NCBI GenBank assembly: GCA_950022295.1
Contig: OX465600.1
Location: forward strand, 310,878,031-310,942,030
Length of the DNA: 64,000 nt
Direction of reading: 5' to 3'
Origin: Bromus sterilis
Lineage: Eukaryota; Streptophyta; Magnoliopsida; Poales; Poaceae
The translations under genes were made by a program, and so were the position numbers. Shown here one piece after another: positions 11,916 to 23,900 of this stretch. The notes under the pieces are model-generated. The model was not told where the DNA came from and did no database searches. It worked only from the letters and a program-made list of their open reading frames with translations. Numbering within the stretch: the stretch's first letter is position 1; each line of letters starts with the position of its first letter.

Positions 11916-12007
11916 CACTAGTAGAAAAAGACCCATTTGTCCCGGTTCCAGAGACCATTTGTCCCGGTTCCGGAACCGGGACTAAAGGGTCGTTACTAAT
12001 GCCAAAA
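11916..12007. mobile_element. Orphan left end of a CACTA transposon
   Basis: Begins CACTAGTAGAAAAAGACCC and carries TTTGTCCCGGTTCC and GGAACCGGGACTAAAGGG, the terminal and subterminal motifs of Triticeae CACTA elements. It stops after about 90 bases at the CHX-derived segment. Its flank (CAT) does not match the bases after the right end at 24,416, so it is not the partner of the large CACTA. Confidence 0.65.
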
Positions 12008-12104
12008 CCTGTGGGCAGCTACCTGGCGTCGCCGGAGTTCAAGACGTCGGCCTCCGTGCTGGTCATCAAGAAGTACGACCCGGCCACGAACCCGGCTAGC
12101 AAGA
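12008..12104 (+). pseudogene. 97-bp copy of CHX exon 2 sequence
   Basis: These 97 bases match 10,790-10,886 of the CHX gene 1.1 kb upstream, same strand, with two substitutions and no gap. It codes GSYLASPEFKTSASVLVIKK in one frame. The copy starts and stops abruptly inside the exon, between a CACTA end and a copia-like leader. It is a duplicated fragment, not a functional exon. Confidence 0.9.
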
Positions 12105-12655
12105 CGCACGCGCACGGTGTAGATCGTTGATGCCGAAGGTCGGAGTAGAGGCGCGGCGATGACGACGACGATGGGTGACTCAATCCGGTCTAAGATCGGT
12201 AAGCCAAAAAGAAAATCGATCAAGTGATCGGGAAAAAGACTGCAGGGCAGCCGATCACGGACCGGTGGACGAACCCTGCGTACGGGTTGCGCAGCCCCCG
12301 GCGGATATCATGGAGATCGACCTCCCCGGGGGTAGCGCGGCGGAAGCGTGTCGACGGCGGTTAGCGCGGCGCCATGGAGGGGCGGCGGCGCTAGGGTTTG
12401 GGAGCGGCGGCGCGAAGGCTAGGCGGCGGCTGCTCTAGGGTTTTTGGATGAAGATTAAGCTGATACCATGTAGAAGGATTAGAGAGGTTGGCGAATATGT
12501 TGGATGTTGTATTGGGCCTCATGGGCAAGTATATATAGGCGTACAAGGGGTTATGTTGGAGTGCAAGACAAGTCACAGAAGAGTCCTATCTACATCTTAG
12601 ACTATCCGTTTATACGTACACGGAATATATATATAACAATATGTGCTTGCCTTGA
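12105..12655 (-). mobile_element. Copia-like LTR retrotransposon: leader and 5' LTR, truncated
   Basis: Read on the minus strand, GGTATCAGC at about 12,455-12,464 is a primer-binding site resembling the initiator-Met tRNA complement (normally TGGTATCAGAGC). It lies next to an LTR that ends TTCTACA at 12,468. The LTR runs right to 12,655, is interrupted by the CACTA element, and resumes at 24,417-24,436, where it reaches a terminal TGTTGTATGC (minus strand). The leader at 12,105-12,454 is GC-rich (CCGCCGCCGCTCCC type) and is cut off at the CHX fragment. No gag or pol is present and the other LTR is absent. The superfamily is inferred from the PBS style and short LTR (about 208 bp). Confidence 0.55.
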
Positions 12656-12683
12656 CACTAGTGGAGAGACCCCCATATTATCC

Positions 12684-12868
12684 CGGTCCATATGGGCCTT
12701 CGGTCCCGGTTCCACACCCGGGACCAATAACTCGGGACCAATGTTGGTCCCGGTTGGCCCACGAACCGGGACCGAAGAGGCTCCACGTGGCCAGGCGCGC
12801 AGCGAGGGGGGGAGGGGTCATCGGTCCCGGTTGATAGGAAGAACCGGGACCGAAGAGGCTCCACTTTT
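12684..12868. repeat. CACTA left subterminal repeat cluster
   Basis: Repeated, partly inverted motifs: GGTCCCGGTT (three times or more), CCGGGACC, AACCGGGACCGAAGAGGC (twice). In En/Spm elements such motifs are binding sites for the small transposon protein. Confidence 0.75.
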
Positions 12869-13075
12869 AGCCCTATTTTCTGATTTTTTTTCATTTATTT
12901 ATTTTGTGTTTTGTATTCAATTAAATGGTACCATATATATATAAATTAAAGCAACACTGAAGGAACCACAATATATATTACACATTATCGTCACGAATAT
13001 ATCATATACACCATCTCATTCCTCGTGCTTGGTCGAACATTAATTACACAAACGGTACTCTCACACGAGTTCGAT

Positions 13076-16000
13076 CTAATTTACATCGGTCCTTGGCCGC
13101 TTGTCTTCCAAAAAATGAGGGTGAAAGAACTCTCCGGTCGGAGCTATGACATGGTCTAATAAGAATCCGGCGATTTCCTCTTGAATTGCTCGCACGCGTT
13201 CTCGTGGTAGAAGACCGTCCCGCATTCGTTCGATCTAATTAAAAGAAAGGGATCAATATATATGAATGAAACTAAACACAATTTAACGCAATAAATTAAA
13301 GTATTGAATGTTGTTTATCGTACTTCAATTTTCCTTATGTTTCGGGTTGCGGCCGTCTCTTTGGTCGTCTAGCGAATGAACTCGCAGACATAATATCCAC
13401 ATAAGTTATTCCCGGGTCCCTGTCTCAAACACTTTACGAGAACGGAGATCAATGAATATTATAATCAGCATAATTATAGTGAAACTAGAATCAAAAAGAT
13501 GCACGGATCTAGCAAATAGTACTTACATTCAGTGATTCAAATGTAAGCTTTGCCGGAAGACCCGGTGTTTTGGCGGTGAACCGTTTCCAAACCCTCTGAA
13601 GGCATGCTTGCATGTCCTTCCATGATTTCATAGATCTGCGTTCCGGGTCCATGACTTTTACTACTCCTTCGTCCGGAACAAGGATCAACAGAATAAAGTG
13701 GAAGCTGCACACGCATAAAGAGTCAATTATACGCTTAACACCGAGCAAGCAAAATAGAATGTGTGCGAGACAGTAACACTCACTCGAAGTTGTAAGGAAA
13801 TAGTATTTTCCTTCTTGTGCCGAAATACGTCAACGATTGCAACAAGTTGTTCTCTGTCTGGTTGGGCTTCTCTTTGAGAGTTCTTTCATGAACGAACTGG
13901 CAGTCAACGAACCCAATGTCATAGATTTGTCCTTTCTTGCATTCGGGAATCTGCATTCTGCATATATAATTAGTTTAGTGATGAGTGTAAGATTGTACAT
14001 GAAACGAATGAACTGAGCTAGAAAGGCTTGATCACTGAAATTAATGGTACTTACAGACAATATGCACTGACGATAGATTTGTCGATGGCGTCTCCATTGT
14101 AAAACTGAAATAATTCTGAGAATTCAATCAGATCGAAGCCTTGTCCATGCCCGTAATGCTCGTTCTGAAATTTAGCGTAGATCCAGTTTTCGGATTTAGC
14201 AGATTTTTCCATGTACCAGTCATGCAATTTTTGCATCTTTGTTGGTAGATCCTTGACTAACTCGGGTTTGACGAGAGGATACCCGTGTTGGTATTGGTAT
14301 GCCGGTACGAATTCCTCGTCGTTCCCGAACTCATCCAGACGGCTCAGGTAATCAGTAATAGACAATCCTACTGCCTGGGCTTTTGCTCTGTACTGTCTTA
14401 TAAACTCCGGATCTTTGTTCGGATCATACGCATCGACCTGATGCTGCTGGGGGCGCGGCCAAGTGTGCACTTTGAGCGGTTCGATCGATTGTTCTTTCTG
14501 TAGTCCGAGCTGGGCAATCTCTTTTCCGACTCTCCGCTCTTTTGCCTCAGCCGACTTTGTAATAGAGCGTTCATAGTCTGATGTGAGCGGTATGGGGTTG
14601 TGAAGCTTCTTCTTCAGTTTCGCGCACGCGGCGTGATCTTTTGGGGTGCGCGGGAACAATGGCTCTATCGGCTTCTTCTTGTTGGCCACATCAATCTTCC
14701 ACTTTTCATAAGACATTTTTACAGACACTTCCAGTTCCTCAGGTGTCATCTCTCCGGGTAGCTTCTTCATATTCTGATGAGGAACTTTTGAGAGGGGTGA
14801 TCGCTTACGTTTCGGTGATTTCTTGCTGCCCCTCCTAGTATAGGTACGCTTCCGCTTCTGGCTCTGAGGCTCAGGAGATGGAGACGGCTGAGGCGACGGT
14901 GGAGATGCCTGAGGCGACAGTGGAGACGGCTGAGCCGGAGAGTGGTGAGGCGGTGAAGGCGATGGTTGCGGTGAAGAATGGTCACGTGGCGGCGAAGGTG
15001 GATTGCTCTTCTGAAGAGTGGGTGACCTTGGCGGCACATAATCTGGAAGCACGATGTGCTCCTTTCGCCATAGAACACTCCCATTTTTTGCTTCTCCTAG
15101 TTCTTTCAGCTCCCCATCTTCACCTGCAGGGTGGTCCAGCTTCAGCTCCTCATAATCATCCATCACATCATCCACCATGACGACAGCGTACCCTTCTAGA
15201 GTCGGGTTGCAATGATAAGTTAGTTTCTCCGGGATTGATAGGGCCATGCCGACCGCCACCGTCACCTTTAAGTTAATCACTTGCACCTTAAGCTCACAAC
15301 GTGTGCTCTCCGTGATATAATCCACTGGGTAGCGTTTAGGAGCAGCCGTTGTCAGTGCATCATCATCATCATCCTGCTGGAGCTGCGTGGAAGCTTGGGA
15401 GCTTTTCCGATTAGATGGGGCGCCGGTAGCATCGAATCCAGTTTCTAACCAGAGCTGTTGAGGTTGGCCGCCACTTTGCTGGCTAAGTCTGCCGATCAGC
15501 TCCTCCGCCCGCTTTAAGCCTTCTTCTACATTACGCAGCCACTCTTTGGTAGCCGTTTTCTCAGCCTCATTCGACACTTTCTCTCTCTCAGCCGCCGCTT
15601 TCTCAGCTGCCTCCCTTTCCTTCCTCCTCTGATGGCTTTTATCTGGATATTTCTTGCTTTCCGAAGGGAAGGCAACTTTCCAACACTTGGAGCCTGGCGT
15701 GCCTCGTGCTCGTCCTGGGTGTTCTTTATTTTTTAGGGCGCGTGTGAGCTCGTCGTCCTCTCTATCGGGAATGAACCGTCCCTCTTCAATATCACGTACT
15801 GCATCTCTAATATCATCGATGGGCAGCAGGGGATCATCTATGTGTGACTAGTTATATATTGCCTTCCCATCTTTGTCCAACGTGTCCCCATGGCCGTAAA
15901 ACCAGTTTCTTGTCCGTTCGTTCCATGTTGTAGGCTCTGGAGTGATCCCGGCATCAAAATACTTGGCCTCAATTGCCTCCCACCTAGGCATGCAACCGGC

Positions 16001-16885
16001 GTAGCCAGCAGGCCCCATTTTATGGTGGTAAATCTTCTTAGCGGCATTCGTCTGATTTATTTCAGACCTTTGCTGCGCGTGCTCCGATTTCTTGTACGCC
16101 ACAAAATCATCCCACTGCTCTCTTATCTTACCATAGCCGTGTTCGAAATCCGGAGTCTTGTCTAACTTGACATATTTTAGGTACAAGTTTTTCTTCCAAT
16201 TCTTGAATTGCTCGGCCATCTTGCTGAGAGCAAACTTCTTGACTCTAGCCTCTAGCTCCAGTCTAGCTGCCGCCTCCTGATCTGGATTATCCACCTCTGG
16301 CATCCGCAGGAGTAAATTATGCATGAGCATGTTCCAAAGCCTGTCTTTCATGGTGTCGCACACAAACGAGATTGTAGGGTCCTTTAGCTGCATCCATTCT
16401 CGAATGGTGATCGGGATGTTGTCCCTCACGAGAGTTCCGCATGCCTTCACAAAAAATTTCTTGACATCGTCCGGAGCTAACGGTTCGCCGTCTGGACCGA
16501 CCTCTTCGATCCTATACCTCACATTCTCAGCCAACTTTTTGGTTGGGCCTCGTTTCGGTCTTGCGGAGGAATGGCCGGATCCGGATCCGGAGGGCTAAAA
16601 GAAGAAAGAGTGTTAATATATGCATGTACATATACAGCTGCATTTTAATTAACAGTAATTTACATATATATCAACCTCGCCGGTGTTTTCGAGATTAAAG
16701 GTTCCGCCGGAGGCGGAGCCGGAGCCGGCTTGTCTCCCGTCCGATGCTTCTTCTCAGTGGAGAGACTCGTCTCCCTCACCGGAATCGTTCAGAAACCGGC
16801 GGGTGACATCTTGACCTTCATTTTCGTTGATCATATCGTGAAGCAAGTTTTCCTCATTTTCATCTCTATGAAATATTGGATCCAT
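13076..16885 (-). pseudogene. CACTA second gene: Transposase_24 protein with Ulp1-like protease domain
   Basis: Minus-strand exons inferred: 16,885-16,678 (starts MDPIF), 16,597 to 14,051, about 13,990-13,830, 13,710-13,520, 13,450-13,350 and 13,234-13,076 (stop TAG). The large exon begins with the plant Ptta/En/Spm Transposase_24 region (VKKFFVKACGTLVRDNIPIT, then MKDRLWNML). A Pro/Ser-rich and KRKR-type basic linker follows, then a C-terminal C48 cysteine-protease-like fold. The His of HFILLILVPDEGVVKVMD, a following Asp, and the Gln and Cys of RQGPGNNLCGYYVCEFIR give a complete set of Ulp1 catalytic motifs. Two in-frame stops, TGA at 16,754-16,756 and TAG at 15,848-15,850, break the protein. 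Exon borders other than 16,678/16,597 and the last one are approximate. Role in transposition unknown. Confidence 0.75.
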
Positions 16886-16979
16886 AGTATCTGCAAATTA
16901 AGAATTGCAAGCTATTATAATGCAAATCGTAGGCGGCAGCGGTGTAGTCAACGGTAGCAGCAGAGTCTACCGGAGATTA

Positions 16980-18390
16980 AAGGGGGGGGAGAAACAGTAA
17001 ATATACGGCAATCATAGCAAACAATACAAGGCATGACAAATGAAATGCAATCGGTGATCTAACGTAAAACGATGCAATAAGCTCGGCGCTAATGGCGACC
17101 ACGCCGGTGATTACCGGACAGGGTGTCCGGAGGGGGGGGATCAAGCCGGAGGTGTCGTGGGTACCGGACAAACATAAGGGGGGTGTATCCGCGCTAGTTG
17201 ATCTGTTCTGAGAAACATTCGTGTTCGGAATAAATTCATCCGGGCACTTTAACAGTACCGGACGAATCATCAGACTGACGGTCCGGAGGGGGGCGGTTCG
17301 ATGTTCGGTATGTTAGAGGGGTGCGGTAGACCAACGAATAGCGTAGTTGTATTCGATGAATTTTTCTAAGCCTCTGATGTTCAAGTGATCATGGTTGCAT
17401 TGCAATGGTTCAAAGTAGAATAACATTTGAATTTAATTTGAATTAATTCAAATTAAGCCAAATAGCAAAAGCTACTGGTCCCATTTTAAAATCAACTCAA
17501 ACATGGTTGAAAGTTATATATTTGGATAGAGTATTTTCTGCTGATCATTTTTCATATATTATATGTTAAATTTGGAGTTCATATGAATTAGTTATGATTT
17601 TCCAAAGTTTATTCAATTTTCTGCAATTTCTGGATTTCTTTAATTCTTTTCTATTTAAAATTAAACAGAGAAATACATTACTGCATCAGCATGACATCAG
17701 CAGGGCTGGCATGTGGGCCATGCCTGTCAGTGGCCCACTGTTTAATTTCTGTTTAATTAAAAGTTAACAGTGATTAAGGGGGGGTTGGCCCCACTTGTCA
17801 TAGGCTTAGGGGTTAGCTTAGTGGGTAATTAGTTTAGCCCTAACGGTGGTTCGCCGGCGACGTCACTGTACTCGCCGGAATGTCGCCGGAGTTGCGAATT
17901 TGGGCACGGGAGGCCACGGGTCTTGGACGGGGAGGATGCCCGTGCTCTCCCGCGACGAGGGAAGCAAGTAGGGGGGCGCGGGGGCCACCAGGGCGACGGC
18001 GGGGACAAATGGCGCGGCGGCCGACCACTGTCCTGACGGAAGATGGCGTAGGAGACGCGGGGAGGAGCTTGGAGAGGGGGGAATAGATGCGCGAGCTCAC
18101 CCTGAGCTTGAGGAAGGCGTTAGCGTCGTCGGGGAGGTCCAGCGGGCGATGAATTGGTCGTCGGGGAGGCGCTGGAGACGGCGAATTCGGCGGAGGCGTC
18201 CACGGCGGCCATGGCGATTCCGGTGACGCTGTCGAGCTCCACGCCCAGGACAACGGGGAGGCGCAAGCGAGGCGAACGACGGCGAGAATCGGGCAGCCTG
18301 CCGGCGTCGACGGCAAATTCAGCGGGAAGAAGAAGAGTTGGGGGATTTGGTGGAGTTGCGGGAGGAAGAAGAAAGGGCCGCGTATATAGT
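16980..18390 (-). other. Intron and GC-rich leader of CACTA second gene, possibly captured host sequence
   Basis: Minus strand: CTATATACGCGG near 18,383 is a TATA-like box, followed by a pyrimidine-rich leader and an ATG near 18,214 with GC-rich coding-like sequence (MAAVDASAEFAVSS). A possible splice donor GGTGAGCTCGCG follows near 18,100. The stretch 17,820-18,370 is far more GC-rich than the rest of the element and resembles a grass gene's 5' end. I read it as the leader exon of the second gene, perhaps taken from a host gene; the rest down to 16,980 would be intron, with GTCCGG-rich motifs near 17,110-17,290. Confidence 0.4.
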
Positions 18391-18397
18391 AAGGGCC

Positions 18398-18475
18398 ATC
18401 GGTCCCGGTTGGTAGCAAAAACCGGGACCAAAGACTCAACGGTCCCGGTTGGTGCTACCAACCGGGATCGTTGAC
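18398..18475. repeat. Internal copy of CACTA subterminal motifs
   Basis: ATCGGTCCCGGTTGGTAG, AACCGGGACCAAAGAC, GGTCCCGGTTGGTGC and CCAACCGGGATCGTTGACC occur in inverted pairs 6 kb from the nearest element end. They sit just upstream of the second gene's TATA-like box, the same layout as at the right end upstream of TNP2. Confidence 0.7.
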
Positions 18476-18790
18476 CCTTTTTATGCAATCTTTTCGACTT
18501 CCCGCCCTTTTCAAATTTATTTTCTTTTTTAATTAGTTAGTTGTTTCAATTTAAAATGATTTTTTGTTTGGAATTTGAAAAAACTTTTAATAGCAAAAGT
18601 GCTTCAATTTAATTAACTAATCCAAAACCATTTTTGTTTTGAAAATTATTTTTTTAACTATACAATTTTCAATTAAAAATGCATTTTCAAATATTTATTG
18701 CGTTTCATTTTTCTAAACTTATTTCAACTCAAGACTTTTGTTTGCATTCAACATGCAACATTCAAAGCCACATACTCCAATTCAGCTGGA

Positions 18791-20590
18791 AGTTTGCCAA
18801 AGGAAGTTTTCATTTTCGTTGCACGAAAAATCCATTTTTCATTTTCCGAGTGCCGAAAGTAGGGTCTTTTTGTGAAGGATCTACCAAATATTTGATGTCA
18901 ATTTGAACCAACCCATTTTTGTATTATACTAGACCATATTTTATTAACAATTTACAAAAGTTTCTATGTAAAATGTTTCTTATGCACCTCTGCTGAAAAA
19001 GACAAATTGCCGCCAATTCAGCCGGAATGGGGTGAAATTTGAACTACAAGTGCTTGATAGTTTGCTCTTTATTTTTTCAAAAAAACATTTCCAAGTGCAC
19101 AAGTACTCATTTCATCAGAGATCTACAAAGAGTTTTGCAAGATTCCACACCTAGCTATCACCGGCCATGCCCCCTCCCCCGTTTTGACCGCATTTTGAAA
19201 TCGGTGCTTAAACAATTCAAAAAAATCAAAAAAATATAAAACCTTCGCGTTGCATCCTAATTTATGTCCTAGTAACCATACAAACCAACAAACTTGGAAT
19301 AATGCAAATCTATTAAAAAAGTCTTCTCAAAATGGGCTATCGAGTATGAAGGTTCATGGCTTTCAAGCCAAATGGCCGAAGTTATAGCTAATTTCAAATG
19401 ATAGTTTCCCCAAGTGATCTCATATTTTGCATATGTGTGTATATTTGAATGGCCAACAAGTTTGCCAAAGGAAGTTTTCATTTCGGTTGCACGAAAAATC
19501 CATTTTTCATTTTCCGAGTGCCGAAAGTAGGGTCTTTTTGTGAAGGATCTACCAAATATTTGATGTCAATTTGAACCAATCCATTTTTGTATTATACTAG
19601 ACCATATTTTATTAAAAATTTACAAAAGTTTCTATGTAAAATGTTTCTTATGCACCTCTGCTGAAAAAGACAAATTGCCACCAATTCAGTTGGAACGGGG
19701 TGAAATTTGAACTACAAGTGCTTGATAGTTTGCTCTTTATTTTTTCAAAAAAACATTTACAAGTGCACAGGTACTCATTTCATCAGAGATCTACAAAGAG
19801 TTTTGCAAGATTCCACACCTAGCTATCACCGGCCATGCCCCCCTCCCCCGTTTTGACCGCATTTTGAAATCGGTGCTTAAACAATTCAAAAAAAAACAAA
19901 AATATATAAAACCTTCGCGTTGCATCCTAATTTATGTCCTAGTAACCATAAAAACCAACAAACTTGGAATAATGCAAATCTATTAAAAAAGTCTTCTCAA
20001 AATGGGCTATCGAGTATGAAGGTTCATGGCTTTCAAGCTAAATGGCCGAAGTTATAGCTAATTTCAAATGATAGTTTCCCCAAGTGATCTCATATTTTGC
20101 ATATGTGTGTATATTTGAATGGCCAACAAGTTTTCCAAAGGAAGTTTTCATTTCCGTTGCACGAAAAATCCATTTTTCATTTTCCGAGTGCCGAAAGTAG
20201 GGTCTTTTTTTGAAGGATCTACCAAATATTTGATGTCAATTTGAACCAATCCATTTTTGTATTATACTAGACCATATTTTATTAACAATTTACAAAAGTT
20301 TCTATGTAAAATGTTTCTTATGCACCTCTGCTAAAAAAGACAAATTGCCCCCAATTCAGATGGAACGGGGTGAAATTTGAACTACAAGTGCTTGATAGTT
20401 TGCTCTTTATTTTATCAAAAAAACATTTCCAAGTGCACAAGTACTCATTTCATCAGAGATCTACAAAGAGTTTTGCAAGATTCCACACCTAGCTATCACC
20501 GGCCATGCCCCCCCTCCCCCGTTTTGACCGCATTTTGAAATCGGTGCTTAAACAATTCAAAAAAAATCAAAAAAATATAAAAACCATCCA
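18791..20590. repeat. Tandem array, unit about 670 bp, 2.7 copies
   Basis: The units start at 18,791, 19,459 and 20,129, so the periods are 668 and 670. Each carries CCAAAGGAAGTTTTCATTT, then GTGCCGAAAGTAGGGTC, then CACCGGCCATGCCCCCTC. The third copy stops near 20,590. Differences are scattered single bases and short homopolymer changes, so the duplication is recent. No coding frame is shared by all units. It lies between the two CACTA genes, downstream of TNP2. Confidence 0.9.
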
Positions 20591-20847
20591 AAGAACATGA
20601 AACCTTCGCGTGGTGTCATATTTGCAAGTAAAAATACTAAACTTAGCTAATTGCAAACATCACAAAAAATCCTTCACAAAATGATCAATCATGTTGGAGG
20701 TTTCATGTCATTTAGGTCAAACCACCAATGTTATGGCTTGAATCACAGCATAGTTTGTGATAATGTGCCCATATTACACACACACATGCATCTTGGGATG
20801 GCTTCTTTTCATCGCACGAAAAAGCCAATTTCATCGCGGATCACAAA

Positions 20848-20925
20848 AAAAGGTTCAATACATAAAAGGTTCAATACATCACAAAGAAACCACCAATGGT
20901 TCAATACATAAAAGGTTCAATACAT
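20848..20925. repeat. Short repeats of GGTTCAATACAT
   Basis: GGTTCAATACAT occurs four times (near 20,853, 20,869, 20,898 and 20,914), partly as AAAAGGTTCAATACAT pairs 16 bases apart. Confidence 0.7.
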
Positions 20926-20954
20926 TATTACACATCACTTGTTTCCTACATTGC

Positions 20955-23900
20955 TTATGATCGCTTCTTGGGCCGTAACCACGGAGCATCTTCATTGCTT
21001 AATGGGATAGTTGGGTCAGTTTTCACTGTGAAGGGAGGAATTTCATGAAACTTATCGTAATCTTCGGACATGTCTGTCTTGTCCTCGACTCCCACGATGT
21101 TTCTTTTTCCTGAAAGAACTATGTGACGCCTGGGCTCATCGTCTGATGTATTCGTATCCTTGTTTTTCCTTGTTTTTCGGTCTAGAAGACATGTCCTTCA
21201 CATAGAAAACCCGAGCCACATCTTTGGCTAGGACTAATGGGTCGTCTGTGTGACCAAGATTCTTGAGATCCACTGTTGTCATTCCGTACAGCTTGTCGAC
21301 CTTTACCCCATCTCCATTCATGTTGACCCAACTGCACCGAAACAAAGGGACCTTAAAAATAGGTCCATAGTCAAGTTCCCATATCTCATCTATGTAACCA
21401 TAGTATGTGTCCTTTGTACCATCCTCGTTTGTTGCATCAAAGCGGATACCACTATTTTGGTTGGTGCTCTTCTTATCTTGGGCGACCGTGTAAAATGTAT
21501 TCCCATTTATCTCGTACCCTTGGAAAGTCAATACAGTCTCAGACGGTGTCATGGCCAGCAAGTAGAGTTGATTTCCAATAGTGGTGTCATGCATGAGACG
21601 TAATTGCAACCAAGTGCCGAAAGTCTCCATGTGTTTGACTTGAATCCATTGGTCATCCTCCCCCGGGAACTTGGAGCGTAGAACATTCATGTGTTCCTCG
21701 ATATACGGTTGGACGAAGGTAGAACTTCGTAGAACTGTGTAGTGTGCTTGAGTCAAAGAATGCCCGTCCTGAAATATCTTTGCTTTCTTTCCTAGCGTTC
21801 CTTTTCCACTCAGTCTCCCCTCATACCGCGATTCAGGAACACCAATCGGCTTAAGGTCAGGAATAAAGTCAACACAGAACTCAATGACCTCCTCTATTCC
21901 ATAGCCCTTGGAGATGCTTCCTTCTGGCCTTGCACGCTTACGAACATATTTCTTTAAAACTCCCATGAACCTCTCGAAGGGGAACATATTGTGTAGAAAT
22001 ACAGGACCTAGAATGGCAATCTCGTCGACCAGGTGAACCAGCAGATGCGTCATAATATTGAAGAAGGACGGGGGGAACACCAACTCAAAACTGACGAGAC
22101 ATTGGACCACATCCTTCTGTAGCCTTTCCAGACTTGCATGATCGATTACCTTCTGAGATATTGCATTGAGAAATGCACATAGCTTCACAATGGGTACTCA
22201 AACATTTTCTGGTAGAAGCCCCCGCAATGCAACCGGAAGCAACTGCGTCATAATCACGTGGCAATCATGAGACTTGAGGTTCTGGAATTTTTTCTCTGCC
22301 ATATTTATTATCCCCTTTATATTTGACGAGAAGCCTGCCGGGACCTTGATACTTCTAAGGCATTCAAAAAATATTTCCTTCTCTGCTTTGGTAAGAGCGT
22401 AGCTGCTTAGAGGCCCTTTATCAGTATGCCTGTGGTATGGGTCTTTCATACGTTGCTGGTCCTCCCGTGCTTCTGGTGTATCTTTTGACTTCCCATACAC
22501 GCCCAGGAACCCTAGCAGATTCACGCAAAGATTCTTCGTCACGTGCATCACGTCGATTGAAGAACGGACCTCTAGGTCTACCCAATAGGGTAGCTCCCAA
22601 AATATAGATTTCTTCTTCCACATGGCCGCGTGTCCGGTAACGACGTCTTTCGGAACAGATTGACTGCCAGGACCCTTTCCAAAGATTACTTCTAGGTCAT
22701 TCACCATACCAAATACATCAACACCTTTAGGGAGCTTAGGCTTTTTCCGGTGATCTGCCTCACCGTTGAAATGCTTGCCTTTCTTTCTCACGATATGATT
22801 GGGCGGCAGAAATTGACGACACCCGAGGTACACAACCTTCTTACATTTATCCAAATATATACCTTTAGTCTTATCTAAACAGTGCGTGCATGCATTGTAT
22901 CCCTTGTTTGACTGTCCTGAAATGTTACTAAGAGCGGGCCAATCATTGATGGTTACGAAAAGCAACGCTCGCAGGTCAAATTCCTCCTGTTTGTCCTCAT
23001 CCCACACGCGTACACCTGGTTTGGCCCACAGCTCCAAAAGTTCATCGACTAATGGCCTTAGGTACACATCAATGTCGTTGCCGGTTTGCCTCGGTCCTTG
23101 GATGAGCACTGGCATCATGATGAACTTCCGCTTCATGCACACCCAAGGAGGAAGGTTGTAGATACATAGAGTTACAGGCCAGGTGTTGTGACTGCAGCTC
23201 TGCTCTCCAAAAGGGTTCATGCCATCTGTACTTAGACCAAACCATAAGTTTCTTGCTTCATCTGTAAAGTCTGAGTGGCTTCTTTGCTTCGTGTGTTGTC
23301 ACGGGCAATTCGTTATCCGGTGGAAGCTTCGACTTCATTATTTGCAGTAACTTCTCAAATCCGGTGTCAGAACAACCAAAATCTGCCTTCCATTTCAACT
23401 GTTCCAGTGTGGTACCGAGCTTTGTGCTGCCATCTTCGCAATTTGGGTACAAGGGCTTTTTGTGATCCTCTAGCATGGTCTCCAACTTCTCCTTCTCTTT
23501 TCCTGTTTCACAGTCTCGCTTTGCATCAGAGATGACCCGACCAAGACCATCAGCGGTCTCATCCGATTCCCGTTGTTCTTCTTCATTGTCACCTTGAGGA
23601 GCTCCATCTTCTTCATTGTCTTCCATTGCAGTGTCACCGAATTCTTCAGGGGACATAGGATAGCTATCATCATCCTCCTCTTATTCATTGTCTTCCTTCC
23701 TAACCCCTCTTTCTCCGTGCTTGGACCAACAATAATATCCGGGAATGAAACCTCTCCGAAGCAGGTGGCCTTGAAGTGTTCTCGAGGAAGAGTACTCCGC
23801 CACGTTCCGACAGTCAATACAGGGACAAGGCATAAAATTATCCACTTTGTTTGCATTAGCCACATTGAGAAATGTATGCAGGTTTGTAATAAACTCGGAC

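Noticed and set aside
23258..23656. Separate acidic protein gene in the CACTA
   Set aside because: It is in frame with the transposase N-terminus, separated only by a TAA, so it is part of the broken TNP2 gene.
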